The position numbers and the translations under genes were made by a program. A stretch of 64,000 nt of DNA, from positions 310,001-374,000 of the forward strand of contig NZ_CAMPOV010000003.1 of NCBI RefSeq assembly GCF_946892675.1, given 5' to 3'. Shown here piece after piece: positions 17,981 through 26,003 of the stretch. The stretch is from Arthrobacter sp. Marseille-P9274 (lineage in GTDB: Bacteria; Actinomycetota; Actinomycetes; Actinomycetales; Micrococcaceae). The notes beneath the pieces were generated by a model. The model had not been told where the DNA came from. It saw only the letters and a program-made list of their open reading frames with translations, and ran no database searches. Each line of letters starts with the position of its first letter. Position 1 is the stretch's first letter.

Positions 17981-18406
17981 TCAGAGGCCGAGTTGAGCGG
18001 CTGCGCCGGCCAGGTCCCAGTAGCGGTGCGTTTCCGTGATCCTGTTGCTCCGGATTGTATGGATGTCGCAGAAGGCCAGAGACGTGGACCGAAAGGTCGG
18101 CGCAATCTTCCCCTCGGGCGTGATCAGAGGCCCCTCGTGGACTCCGACGCCGTTGAACTCCGCGACCATGACGTCGTTTCCGCCACGGATGCTCAGTTCC
18201 TGGCAGACACCCTGAGGGAAGGGGATGCTCCAAGCCTCGTAGTTGGCGCGTTGACCTGGAAGTCCTTTATGTGTTTCGCCGGTGGGGACGTTGTACCAAT
18301 ATGCGTCCTCGGCGAAGTGTGAGAGCCATCCGTCGAGATCCTTTGCGTTGTAGGACTGGTAGAGGCTGTTGATAAGTTCGACGTTAGAATCACTGACGAC
18401 CTTCAT
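17981..18406 (-). CDS. SnoaL/NTF2-like fold protein
   Basis: 141 residues with the cone-shaped alpha+beta NTF2 pattern: ELINSLYQSYNAKDLDGWLSHFAEDAYWYNVPTGETHKG, then a curved beta sheet (DVMVAEFNGVGVHEGPLITPEGKIAPTFRSTSLAFCDIH), and a terminal RITETHRYWDLAGAAAQLG. Such proteins are polyketide-type cyclases, isomerases or hydratases of small molecules, or simply binding proteins. ATG 18406 is chosen because AAAGG lies 7 bases upstream. A TTG two codons earlier is the alternative. It sits between the MFS gene and the MBL hydrolase on the same strand and probably belongs to that operon. Function uncertain. Confidence 0.8.
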   Translation of the reverse strand: MKVVSDSNVELINSLYQSYNAKDLDGWLSHFAEDAYWYNVPTGETHKGLPGQRANYEAWSIPFPQGVCQELSIRGGNDVMVAEFNGVGVHEGPLITPEGKIAPTFRSTSLAFCDIHTIRSNRITETHRYWDLAGAAAQLGL

Positions 18407-18749
18407 GGTCAACCTTTCATTGAACGGTGGATGCGGGCAGCTGAATTGGACTGCAACGCGGGCTTATTCAGAAAACTGCGGGCTTCGTCACACTTGGGAA
18501 GTTTTTGGGTCCGCCCAGTCAGTGGGCGTCTCTACAGTTGCGTGCAGGTTATGAGTCCTTCGCGCTACACATGAGGCAGGCGGTGATCAGCCAGCTGCCG
18601 TAGCAAGGACGGCCAGAAGGGTATTTCCTTGGCTTAGATCGTGTCTGCGCTTCCTCTTGGACGCGAGCTCCGCCCCTCTAGCCCCGCGATCTGGCACCAC
18701 CCCGGGCCTGCGGGCTAGATGCCGACTACGTGTCCGTGAGGGTTTTGTC
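18407..18749. other. Intergenic region between the MFS and NTF2-like genes
   Basis: 343 bases with no gene. I see no strong terminator or promoter, so readthrough from the MFS gene into the NTF2-like gene is possible. Confidence 0.4.
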
Positions 18750-19964
18750 CTAAGCCCCGGCCTTCACTGGTTCTGCCGGGATCGGGGTGTCCGCAAGCCT
18801 CTTGGAGGGTTGTGCGAAAAGGATGAGTACAAGGGAGGCTAGGAGCGCGAGGACGCTCATCAGCGTCAGCGCAGTGTAGCCTCCGGTGCCCTCGACCAGG
18901 CGACCGGCGATGAAGGGGCCGATGGCGAACCCGCCGCCGATGAACAGATTGGAAAGATTGCTCGCTCTGCCGACGCGGTCCAAGTCCGCGAGGGTCGACA
19001 ACAGGAATGGCAGCGTCCATGGCCAGGCGAACTTGAAGATGATGGCTGCCGTAGCGAGTTGCAGTGCGGAGGGAAAGCCGAATAGAAGTGCAACGGCAAG
19101 GAGCATCCCCGCATGCCCGCCCACCAGCAGAATTCTGCGGTTCACTTTTCCGCCAATCAGCGTTGCAGCGACTGAGCCTACAACTCCGACCATTGTGGCG
19201 ACGGAAAGGATAATTCCTAAAGTCTGGGGATCAATTTTAGCGCTTCCTGCGATGCCGCCCAGGAACGTCCAGATCGAGCTGAGGCCGATGGAGAACACGA
19301 GACAGGCGATCAGACCCAGGACTGTTTTGCGCAGATTGGGCTTGATGGTTCCGCCATGGATTGCCTTCGCCGGCGGCATGGAATGCGAAGGGAGGAACCG
19401 CAGTAAGGGAAGCACCAGGATCATGAGAACAGCCAGTGTCCAATAGACAACCGAGATTCCGAAGCCATCGAAGAACCGAGGGAATATTGCCAAGCCGATG
19501 GCGCCGAAAGCGATCTGGCCAGCCGTCCAGAGACCGTAAACCCGCTCTCGGTTGGCGGTGCGTGCAGCCAGAGACATGGCCAGCACCATGAGGGAACCGC
19601 CGGCCAGAGAAGTCGCTCCGCGCACCGTCACCAGGAGTTCGTAGGTGTTCGCGTAGCTGGAAACGATGTTTCCTGTGACGAATATCAGCGCGAAAACCAG
19701 GGACGCCATCCGCAGGTTAAGCCTTTTGATCCAGAACAGGGCGGGTAGTGAAGCTATGCTCATAGCTCCCAGTTCGACGGCGAAGAGGTCGCCGGTTTGT
19801 GTGGGGCTCAGTCCCATCTGTGCCTGCAACTGTCCCGCTACCGCGGGAGCCATGAGCAATAGGGTCGAGACCACCGAGGAGAACAAAACGATGAAAGCGA
19901 TTCGGCCTCTTGAATCCGGGTTATCGCTTGTCGACTGAGACGTAGACAGATCGGTTTTGGGCAT
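18750..19964 (-). CDS. MFS transporter, member of the TetR-controlled regulon
   Basis: 404 residues, 12 predicted spans. Family features are the helix 4 region VTVRGATSLAGGSLMVLAMSLAARTANRERVYGLW and the paired Gly-rich helices of the C-terminal half (ATMVGVVGSVAATLIGGKVNRRILLVGG). The loop 2-3 signature is weak (WIKRLNLRMASL), so it is a divergent member. AAGGA precedes the ATG. The promoter 260 bases upstream carries the regulon palindrome (20225-20242), which ties this carrier to the amine-catabolic genes. Import of the pathway substrate or export of an intermediate are both possible. Confidence 0.82.
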   Translation of the reverse strand: MPKTDLSTSQSTSDNPDSRGRIAFIVLFSSVVSTLLLMAPAVAGQLQAQMGLSPTQTGDLFAVELGAMSIASLPALFWIKRLNLRMASLVFALIFVTGNIVSSYANTYELLVTVRGATSLAGGSLMVLAMSLAARTANRERVYGLWTAGQIAFGAIGLAIFPRFFDGFGISVVYWTLAVLMILVLPLLRFLPSHSMPPAKAIHGGTIKPNLRKTVLGLIACLVFSIGLSSIWTFLGGIAGSAKIDPQTLGIILSVATMVGVVGSVAATLIGGKVNRRILLVGGHAGMLLAVALLFGFPSALQLATAAIIFKFAWPWTLPFLLSTLADLDRVGRASNLSNLFIGGGFAIGPFIAGRLVEGTGGYTALTLMSVLALLASLVLILFAQPSKRLADTPIPAEPVKAGA

Positions 19965-20939
19965 GGAAATTCCTTCTTTCGAGGTCGCGCCTCGCGGGTG
20001 CTAACAGACGAAATTGACTATGGGCTGCACCTGCTGCCCTGGGGAACGCAATGTTGCCGCCCCCTGTGGAGAGTGTGTTTGACCGTTATCGCCCGGCCGG
20101 AGCCTAGGGTACTTAGCTGCCCGCCCTACATCGACTGTCGGCATTGGCAGTGAGACCGGACGGAATGTCCCCACACCCCTGGCTCCTTGCAGAATCCTGA
20201 ACGGTGATCCGGGCCACAACCAAGACTATACATTTGTTTAGTTTGGGGTGTCAACGGTTTTCTTGGCCCATCGCTGAGGCTCTTGCATGCGGCCTACAGC
20301 AGCGTTTGCAGGCTGTTTAGAGGTTCGCCCCAATCATCACGAGGGCAGCTGTTCCGGTGGTCGTTACCGCGATCGCCGGCATCGGCGACGGTTTCGAAGA
20401 GGTGCGGCGTCGCAGAACAATATCTGGATGGCCGGGGAAGGTTCGCCCTGACGTTCAATCAAAACGAACCACCTATTTTTGCCCCTCGTGGACGTACACC
20501 GCCGGCCGCAGTTCGTGAACGGCCGCGCCTGCCTATCGACCAAACTCATCTCAAAGGCAGCCAAAGCTGCGTCGGCAAGGTCCAAATTTCGTTGCTGCAG
20601 AAGCTGGCAGCTATCACCCCGCCTACGACAGCCACCCCCAAACGAACGCCGCTGCGATATGCATTTACACCGCGACTATTGACGGGACAGAGGCGAATCC
20701 CGCTGAACAACGTACGGTGCGTTAGGAGTTCCGCGGTAACTTCAGATCGATTGCCTGGCCGTTCCGGGCTCCAGGCGCCGGACGGGTTTTTTTGCTTCCC
20801 GGCAGCGCCGACAGAGGCCGCGCCCCGATTGCAGGAACACTACGCTCTCGGTCGAGCAGCCGGGGCTATCGAGGCTTGCGGCCCTGCCGCACTCTCACAT
20901 CGCTCATCTGGTGCAAGGAGGACAAATGTCGATCTTCTT
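19965..20939. other. Long leader and intergenic region with one promoter; no gene seen
   Basis: Apart from the minus-strand promoter and palindrome at 20225-20254, and the roughly 255-base 5' leader it would give the MFS gene, this 975-base region shows only short overlapping frames in both directions. Antisense frames over 20283-21185 lack any family signature. It could contain remnants of an insertion. Confidence 0.5.
20225..20254 (-). promoter_or_regulatory. Promoter plus TetR-type operator, copy 1 (drives the MFS gene)
   Basis: Read on the minus strand: TTGACA (20254-20249), an 18-base spacer, then TATAGT (20230-20225). The palindrome ACTATACATTTGTTTAGT (20225-20242; arms ACTATAC/GTTTAGT with one mismatch) covers the -10 box and most of the spacer, so a bound repressor would block polymerase. 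Identical in its 18-base core to the copy at 30241. Confidence 0.75.
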
Positions 20940-21545
20940 TCACCCGGTTCTTGGCACGGAAGAGACTTCTCGAAATTCAAGATCAGCGGCAGAAGCCACC
21001 AACTTTCCCACCCGCACGACTGCAGCCCTGATGCGCGCAGGATCGCCGATGGTAAGGAATTGGAGCATGAGTCCGTCGAGAGCAGCAAAGACTGCGTTAC
21101 ACAGGTCATCGTCCGCCGCCACGCCTCGGCGGCGAAGCCCGTCGTGGACCGACGCGACATAGTTTTCGTAAAGCCGGCGCGATGATTCGCGCAGCTCGGG
21201 ATGACGTCGAGCCTCCAAGAGCATTTCAAACTGGAACAAGTGCACTTCAGGTTCTGCGGAGACCGAGGCAATCAAGGCATCGGCGTAACGCTCGTCAAGG
21301 TCGGCAAACAGCACAAGCTCGGTGTTTGCAATGGCCCGTTCGACGGCCAGTTCCATCGTGGCATTCAGCAGCGATTCCATCGAACCGAAGTGGTGCGAGA
21401 TCAGATTGTGGTTGACACCAGCCTCTCGTGCAACCGCTCGATAAGTCACCCCCCGCAGGCCCTTAGCGGCCACAATCTGCATCACTGCGGACATCAGCGC
21501 CTCACGTCCCTCTCCATAGGACGGGCGCTGGACTTCATTGCTCAT
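20940..21545 (-). CDS. TetR/AcrR-family repressor 1
   Basis: 201 residues. The N-terminal helix-turn-helix is LRGVTYRAVAREAGVNHNLISHHFGSMESLL; the rest is a helical ligand-binding and dimer domain (FQFEMLLEARRHPELRESSRRLYENYVASVHDGL). The recognition helix NHNLISHHFGS is nearly the same as in the two other TetR genes of this window, which argues that all three read the same operator. It is divergent from the moaF/aldehyde dehydrogenase operon, with the palindrome at 21619-21636 between them. The start codon directly follows a -10 box (TAAACT, 6 bases), so the mRNA is probably leaderless. Inducer unknown. Confidence 0.9.
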   Translation of the reverse strand: MSNEVQRPSYGEGREALMSAVMQIVAAKGLRGVTYRAVAREAGVNHNLISHHFGSMESLLNATMELAVERAIANTELVLFADLDERYADALIASVSAEPEVHLFQFEMLLEARRHPELRESSRRLYENYVASVHDGLRRRGVAADDDLCNAVFAALDGLMLQFLTIGDPARIRAAVVRVGKLVASAADLEFREVSSVPRTG

Positions 21546-21551
21546 ATCAAG

Positions 21552-21557
21552 AGTTTA
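21552..21557 (-). promoter_or_regulatory. -10 box of a probable leaderless TetR-1 transcript
   Basis: TAAACT on the minus strand, then six bases (CTTGAT), then the ATG. The same -10/N6/start spacing recurs at the two other TetR genes and at the Gfo/Idh/MocA gene. No ribosome-binding site is present. Confidence 0.55.
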
Positions 21558-21607
21558 CGGGTCATCCGCGCCCACCATCCGACGCCAAAAAACGTGATCG
21601 CCATGAC

Positions 21608-21636
21608 TTGACGAAGAAACTAGACAAGCGTACAGT
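21608..21636 (+). promoter_or_regulatory. Promoter plus TetR-type operator, copy 4 (drives the moaF operon)
   Basis: TTGACG (21608-21613), 17-base spacer, TACAGT (21631-21636). The palindrome ACTAGACAAGCGTACAGT (21619-21636) is the most diverged of the four, but keeps ACTA-N-AC/GT-N-CAGT and the same position over the -10. It lies 63 bases from the divergent TetR-1 start. Confidence 0.65.
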
Positions 21637-21756
21637 TTTGGAGTGATCCACCGCACAGTCGGGCATCTGCTGGAGGTTCGTTCGTGCGTAGATCGCTGGC
21701 GTGCCAGCCAGGGCGGCATAGCGGCCCGACTTCCCACCAACGACAACAACGAACGG

Positions 21757-22584
21757 ATGAACACCATGTCGAGCAGCACCAGCGCGACCGCAAGCACCGA
21801 AGCTCAGGGCTATGTTCCCCAGGACGAGTGGCCTGCGGTCACGGCCATGCTTGAAGGCTTCGGCGACCCGGCCCTTCCCGCGAGCGATAAGTTGGAGGGG
21901 ACTTCACTCGAGATCGCCTTCGACAACGGGTGGACGATCAACCATTCCTTTGACGGCGGCCAGGTGACCTGGAGCATCACCGCAGGCGCGGACACGGGCG
22001 CCACCGGCACGCACCCGTACCGGGCCGTGGAAGTACGCGACGAGATTTTCTACGTCGACTTCCTCAAGGGTGAAGGCACCAATACCCGCGACGTCACCAT
22101 GATCATCAACCGTGCCGACGGACGCGTCACGGTCGCGGATTCATCCTTTGTAAACCGCAACGGCAACGTCCGCATGCACACGGATTTCCTCTCCGGCCGG
22201 GTCGTTGGCACAGGTGAAATCGAGCCCCGCTCTGAAAGCAGCGAGCTCGTGGGCAAACGCATCTTCTACCGCTACAGCCCCACCGAACGCTACGAGCACA
22301 TCTACCTCAACTCCGGCACCTTTGTCTGGCACTGCATCCAAGGCGCGGAACAGGGCCTCGGCGACGTCGACCCCATCCGGGTCTTCGAACTCGCAGACGG
22401 CGTCGTCCTCCTGTACTGGAGCGAAACCGTCATGCCGGTCGAATCATTCGTGGTCATCGACCTGACAAATGAGCGGTCCATCGGGCGCATGTTCTGCTGG
22501 GACGGACCCACCCTGGCCCCGATGCATCTGCCCTTCGACAGCAAGTTCACGGTCCTGAACGAAACGCACTACCCCGCCGAATAA
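21757..22584 (+). CDS. MoaF-family protein of the amine catabolic regulon
   Basis: 275 residues with the two-domain lipocalin-like MoaF layout: an N-terminal half with LEIAFDNGWTINHSFDGGQVTW and YRAVEVRDEIFYVDFLKG, and a C-terminal half with GKRIFYRYSPTERYEHIYLN, FELADGVVLLYWSETVMPVE and RSIGRMFCWDGPTL. MoaF was named in Klebsiella, where it belongs to a monoamine-regulated operon; despite the name a molybdenum cofactor role is not established. It is first in an operon with an aldehyde dehydrogenase and two SDR enzymes, under the regulon palindrome. ATG 21757 (or 21766) is the likely start; the ribosome-binding site is weak. Confidence 0.85.
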   Translation: MNTMSSSTSATASTEAQGYVPQDEWPAVTAMLEGFGDPALPASDKLEGTSLEIAFDNGWTINHSFDGGQVTWSITAGADTGATGTHPYRAVEVRDEIFYVDFLKGEGTNTRDVTMIINRADGRVTVADSSFVNRNGNVRMHTDFLSGRVVGTGEIEPRSESSELVGKRIFYRYSPTERYEHIYLNSGTFVWHCIQGAEQGLGDVDPIRVFELADGVVLLYWSETVMPVESFVVIDLTNERSIGRMFCWDGPTLAPMHLPFDSKFTVLNETHYPAE

Positions 22585-22683
22585 CCGTCCCGGCCGGCCA
22601 TGGCGCTGGGCCAGCCTGTTTGCACCCCCCACACCCGATCGCCCGGCAGCTTGAGCTGCGGGTTACTCCACCGAGGAGATGAC

Positions 22684-24114
22684 ATGACCACTGAATCTGA
22701 CACTCAACCCATCACCTACGAGGAACTGCTCGCGGCGGTCCAGCCCTCGGCCGGCGGCCGGGAGATTCTGGATCCGGCGACCGGGGAGCTGGTTGGGCGG
22801 GCCCCGCAGCACATCCTTGAGGACCTCGAGTCGACGGTTGCCGCGGCCCGCGCGGCGCAGCCGGGATGGGCCGCCCTCGGACATGAGCAGCGCAGTGCTT
22901 ACATGAATCGTGCCGCGGACGCCTTCGAGGCGAACGCCGAGGCATTGGCCGTATTGCTCTCCCGCGAGCAGGGCAAGCCGCTGAACGGACCCAATGCCCG
23001 TTTCGAGGTCAGTGCCTGCGCAGCCTGGCTGCGCGCCACCGCCGGGTTCGAGCTCGAGCCCGAGGTACTGGTGGATGACGAAGGCGGCCGTGCCGAACTC
23101 CACTACCGCCCCCTGGGTGTGGTCGGTGCAATCGGGCCGTGGAACTGGCCCATGATGATCGGCGTCTGGCAGCTCGCCCCGGCGCTGCGCATGGGCAACA
23201 CCGTGGTCATGAAGCCCTCCAGCTCCACCCCGCTGTCGGTCCTTGCACTGGTTCACGTGCTCAACACCGCGCTGCCCGAAGGCGTACTGCACGCCGTCTC
23301 GGGCGACCGCACCGTGGGCAACCGGCTGGTCGAACACCCCGACGTCGCCAAGATCATGTTCACCGGGTCCACCGATGCCGGCAAGGCCATCATCCGCAAC
23401 TCCGCGGACACCGTGAAGCGCCTGACCATGGAACTCGGCGGCAACGACGCCGGCATCGTACTCCCGGACGCCGACCCGCAAGCGATCGCCCAGGACCTGT
23501 TCTGGGGTGCCTTCATCAACACCGGCCAGACCTGCGCCGCGCTCAAGCGCCTCTACGTGCACGAGGACATCTACGAAGACGTCGTCACCGCCCTGACCGA
23601 AACCGCGAAGGCCATGCCCATGGGTATCGGCCTGGACGAGAACAACGTCCTCGGCCCGCTGCAGAACAAGGCACAGTACGACGTCGTTGCGAACCTGGTC
23701 CAGGCGGCCAAAGACTCCGGCGCCCGCATCGTCCTCGGCGGCAACCCCGAGCAGGACCAGCCCGGCTACTTCTACCCGACCACCCTCGTCGCCGACATCG
23801 ACAACAACAACCCGCTGGTCGCCGAGGAGCAGTTCGGTCCCGCCCTGCCCATCGTCAGGTACTCCAGTGTGGACGAAGCCATCGGAATGGCCAACGGGCT
23901 CGAGGTCGGCCTCGGCGCCTCCGTCTGGTCCTCAGACAAGGACAAAGCCCGCGAAGTAGCCGCCCGCATCGTCGCCGGCACCGTGTGGATCAACAAGCAC
24001 GGCGCTGTGGACCCGCGCGTACCGTTCGGCGGCGCCAAGCAGTCCGGCTACGGCCTCGAGTTCGGCGTCGAAGGCCTCAAACACCTCGGACAACCCCAGG
24101 TGATCACCTACTGA
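22684..24114 (+). CDS. NAD(P)-dependent aldehyde dehydrogenase
   Basis: 476 residues, full length for the family. Motifs: GVVGAIGPWNWPMMIGVWQLAPALRMGNTVVMKPS (cofactor binding), IMFTGSTDAGKAI, ELGGNDAGIVLPDAD (general-base Glu) and INTGQTCAALKRLYV, whose Cys is the nucleophile. It oxidises an aldehyde, presumably the amine-oxidase product, to a carboxylic acid in the cytoplasm. GAGGAG precedes the ATG. It follows moaF by 99 bases. A truncated copy of its 5' end is found at 30911-31216 and a closely related gene at 51932. The closest named relatives are the phenylacetaldehyde and succinic semialdehyde dehydrogenase groups; the substrate is inferred from context. Confidence 0.9.
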   Translation: MTTESDTQPITYEELLAAVQPSAGGREILDPATGELVGRAPQHILEDLESTVAAARAAQPGWAALGHEQRSAYMNRAADAFEANAEALAVLLSREQGKPLNGPNARFEVSACAAWLRATAGFELEPEVLVDDEGGRAELHYRPLGVVGAIGPWNWPMMIGVWQLAPALRMGNTVVMKPSSSTPLSVLALVHVLNTALPEGVLHAVSGDRTVGNRLVEHPDVAKIMFTGSTDAGKAIIRNSADTVKRLTMELGGNDAGIVLPDADPQAIAQDLFWGAFINTGQTCAALKRLYVHEDIYEDVVTALTETAKAMPMGIGLDENNVLGPLQNKAQYDVVANLVQAAKDSGARIVLGGNPEQDQPGYFYPTTLVADIDNNNPLVAEEQFGPALPIVRYSSVDEAIGMANGLEVGLGASVWSSDKDKAREVAARIVAGTVWINKHGAVDPRVPFGGAKQSGYGLEFGVEGLKHLGQPQVITY

Positions 24115-24158
24115 CCAGGCAGCGGGCTCGGCCCGGGGGCCGCCCGCATCTCGAATGC

Positions 24159-24193
24159 CGGGTGGATGTCCGACGAACCCGGACATCCACCCG
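24159..24193 (+). terminator. Perfect 14-bp stem-loop between aldehyde dehydrogenase and SDR genes
   Basis: CGGGTGGATGTCCG (24159-24172) pairs with CGGACATCCACCCG (24180-24193) around a 7-base loop. There is no U-tract, and the next gene starts 25 bases later, so it may be an attenuating or mRNA-processing element within the operon rather than a full stop. Confidence 0.5.
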
Positions 24194-24217
24194 CCGCTGC
24201 GGTAAATGGAGAGACCG

Positions 24218-24982
24218 ATGGATATGCAATTGCGTGACCGCGTCGTCCTGGTGACAGGGGGCGCGTCCGGCATTGGCCGTGGCTGTGTCGAAGTTCTGGC
24301 CGAAGAAGGTGCCAGCATCCTGATCGTTGATCGGAACCCCGAAGGCGGAGCCCTGGCAAGACAGCTCCGGGGAGCAGGCCATCGGGTCGTATTTGTGCGG
24401 GCCGACCTCTCGGATGAACTCGAGGTGCAGTCGGCCGTCCAAACCGCGGATGACCAGTTTGGCCGGCTGGATTCGGTCATCGCGTGTGCCGGAATTTCCG
24501 GACCGGTAGGACGGGCCGCGGCAGAGGTTTCAGTGGCCGATTGGGACCGTGTGATGGCAGTGAACGTGCGGGGCAACTTTCTGGTTGCCAAACACAGCGT
24601 AGCCCTCCTGAGCAAAAGCAAGACGTCATCGGTGGTCTTTCTGGGATCGGATTCGGCGCTGGTCGCGTTCGAGGGAATGAGCCCGTACTGCACCTCGAAG
24701 GGCGCGGTTCTTATGCTCACCAAATCACTGACCGTCGACTACCCGCAGGTCCGCTTCAACTGCCTGTGCCCGGGCATTGTGGACACTCCAATGTCCAGGG
24801 CAGATCTAGGCCGGGACGAAGGTTTTGCCGGGGCCGGCCTTCCCGTGATGGAACCGCGCCAGGTTGCACGCCATGCCGTGTTTCTTGCCTCTCCGATCAG
24901 TGCCCCCATCAACGGGACCGCACTCGTTGCGGATTTCGGCTTCATGGCCCGTTCCGCGCTCCCGGCACTGAACTTCAGCTGA
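24218..24982 (+). CDS. Short-chain dehydrogenase/reductase (SDR) 1
   Basis: 254 residues. Classical SDR elements: VVLVTGGASGIGRGCVEVLAEEG (cofactor), ILIVDRNPEG with Asp at the end of strand 2 (predicts NAD preference), CAGIS in the NNAG position, a catalytic Ser in FLGSDSA, and SPYCTSKGAVLMLTKSL with catalytic Tyr and Lys. CPGIVDTPMS is the usual post-active-site motif. ATG 24218 is chosen because GGAGAG lies 4-9 bases upstream. It belongs to the moaF operon and is followed by a second SDR gene, so an alcohol, ketone or diol intermediate is likely in the pathway. Confidence 0.88.
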   Translation: MDMQLRDRVVLVTGGASGIGRGCVEVLAEEGASILIVDRNPEGGALARQLRGAGHRVVFVRADLSDELEVQSAVQTADDQFGRLDSVIACAGISGPVGRAAAEVSVADWDRVMAVNVRGNFLVAKHSVALLSKSKTSSVVFLGSDSALVAFEGMSPYCTSKGAVLMLTKSLTVDYPQVRFNCLCPGIVDTPMSRADLGRDEGFAGAGLPVMEPRQVARHAVFLASPISAPINGTALVADFGFMARSALPALNFS

Positions 24983-25039
24983 CAACACTCCCCTACCGCT
25001 GGCCGCATCGCAGATCCGCCCGCACCTCAAGGAGGCAGA

Positions 25040-25876
25040 ATGACCAAGAACCCCGTAGCCATCGTTACCGGTGGAGGAACAGGTATCGGCGCCGCGACGG
25101 CCGCCGTCCTCCGGGCGCAGGAATGGGAAGTAGTTGTTTGTGGACGGCGGCCGGAAACCCTTGAACACGTTGCCCGCACCACCGGCGCTACCCCCTTGGT
25201 CGTTGACGCGGCCTCCGAGAAAGACGTGGACCGGTTGGTCGAAACGACTATGGCGGGCTTCGGATCAATTAACGGCCTGGTGCTGAACGCGGGCATTGTC
25301 AGGCCCGGAACAGTTTCCGAACTGGCTACCGACGACTGGAACGCCATGGTCAGCACCAACCTGACCGGCCCCTTCCTCCTGGCCAAGGCAGCCCTGCCGA
25401 ACCTGATAAGTGCTGGCGGATCGATTGTAGGTGTCGCTTCAGCCGCCGCGCTCAGAGCCAGCGCCGGCATCCCCGGATACAACGCGACCAAGGCCGGGCT
25501 CACGATGCTGATGCAGTCGATTGCCGTGGACTACGGACACCGCGGAATCCGTGCCAACGCCGTCTGCCCGGGATGGACCCGGACCGAAATGGCCGACATG
25601 GAGATGGATGAATACGGTGAAGAGCTGGGGCTGGAGCGGGAGGAGGCCTACTCAGTGGCCACCTCGTTCGTGCCAAGCCGACGGCCGGCAAAAGCGTCGG
25701 AAGTCGGCAGCCTCATTGCATGGCTGCTCTCGGGGCAGGCCTCGTATGTCAATGGGGCCGTCATCCCGGTCGATGGCGGGATGACGGCCGTCGATCCCGG
25801 TTCGCTCGCGTTGGATCCCCGGGTCACGATTTCCGGCTCCCGGCCTGCCCCTGTTCCCGTCAATCAGAGCCCGTGA
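25040..25876 (+). CDS. Short-chain dehydrogenase/reductase (SDR) 2
   Basis: 278 residues. VAIVTGGGTGIGAATAAVLRAQ (cofactor), VVCGRRPETL (basic residues after strand 2, suggesting NADP), LNAGIV, Ser in VGVASAAALRASAG, and Tyr/Lys in GYNATKAGLTMLMQSIAVDYG. CPGWTRTEMADMEMDEYGEE and VNGAVIPVDGGMTAVDP complete the fold, with a roughly 25-residue extra tail. CAAGGAGG precedes the ATG. It is clearly paralogous to the SDR at 29242 (same YNATK/YAASK region, same long MEMDEYGEE or ALMTVADRD insert, same GGxxAVD end), consistent with duplication of a gene module. Confidence 0.88.
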   Translation: MTKNPVAIVTGGGTGIGAATAAVLRAQEWEVVVCGRRPETLEHVARTTGATPLVVDAASEKDVDRLVETTMAGFGSINGLVLNAGIVRPGTVSELATDDWNAMVSTNLTGPFLLAKAALPNLISAGGSIVGVASAAALRASAGIPGYNATKAGLTMLMQSIAVDYGHRGIRANAVCPGWTRTEMADMEMDEYGEELGLEREEAYSVATSFVPSRRPAKASEVGSLIAWLLSGQASYVNGAVIPVDGGMTAVDPGSLALDPRVTISGSRPAPVPVNQSP

Positions 25877-26003
25877 ACAGGGGCTAACCATTAGCCTTCC
25901 CTGTCTCTCCAGGGCCTGACGCATAGTCCCTACTCGCGGGGTCCGTTCCCGCACAGCGTACCTGCTGACACATACACAAACCTTTTTGTTGAAAGGGCCT
26001 CTC

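Noticed and set aside
20068-20085. ACCGTTATCGCC, partial reverse match to the repeat in the MFS leader
   Set aside because: Ten bases only; no CATATG part.
20255-20935. Possible insertion-sequence remnant
   Set aside because: Short protein-like pieces are visible in several frames, but none matches a transposase motif that I can name, and no terminal inverted repeats were found.
20283-21185. Plus-strand open frame overlapping the TetR-1 gene
   Set aside because: It runs antisense through the TetR gene and shows no family-like segment or start signal.
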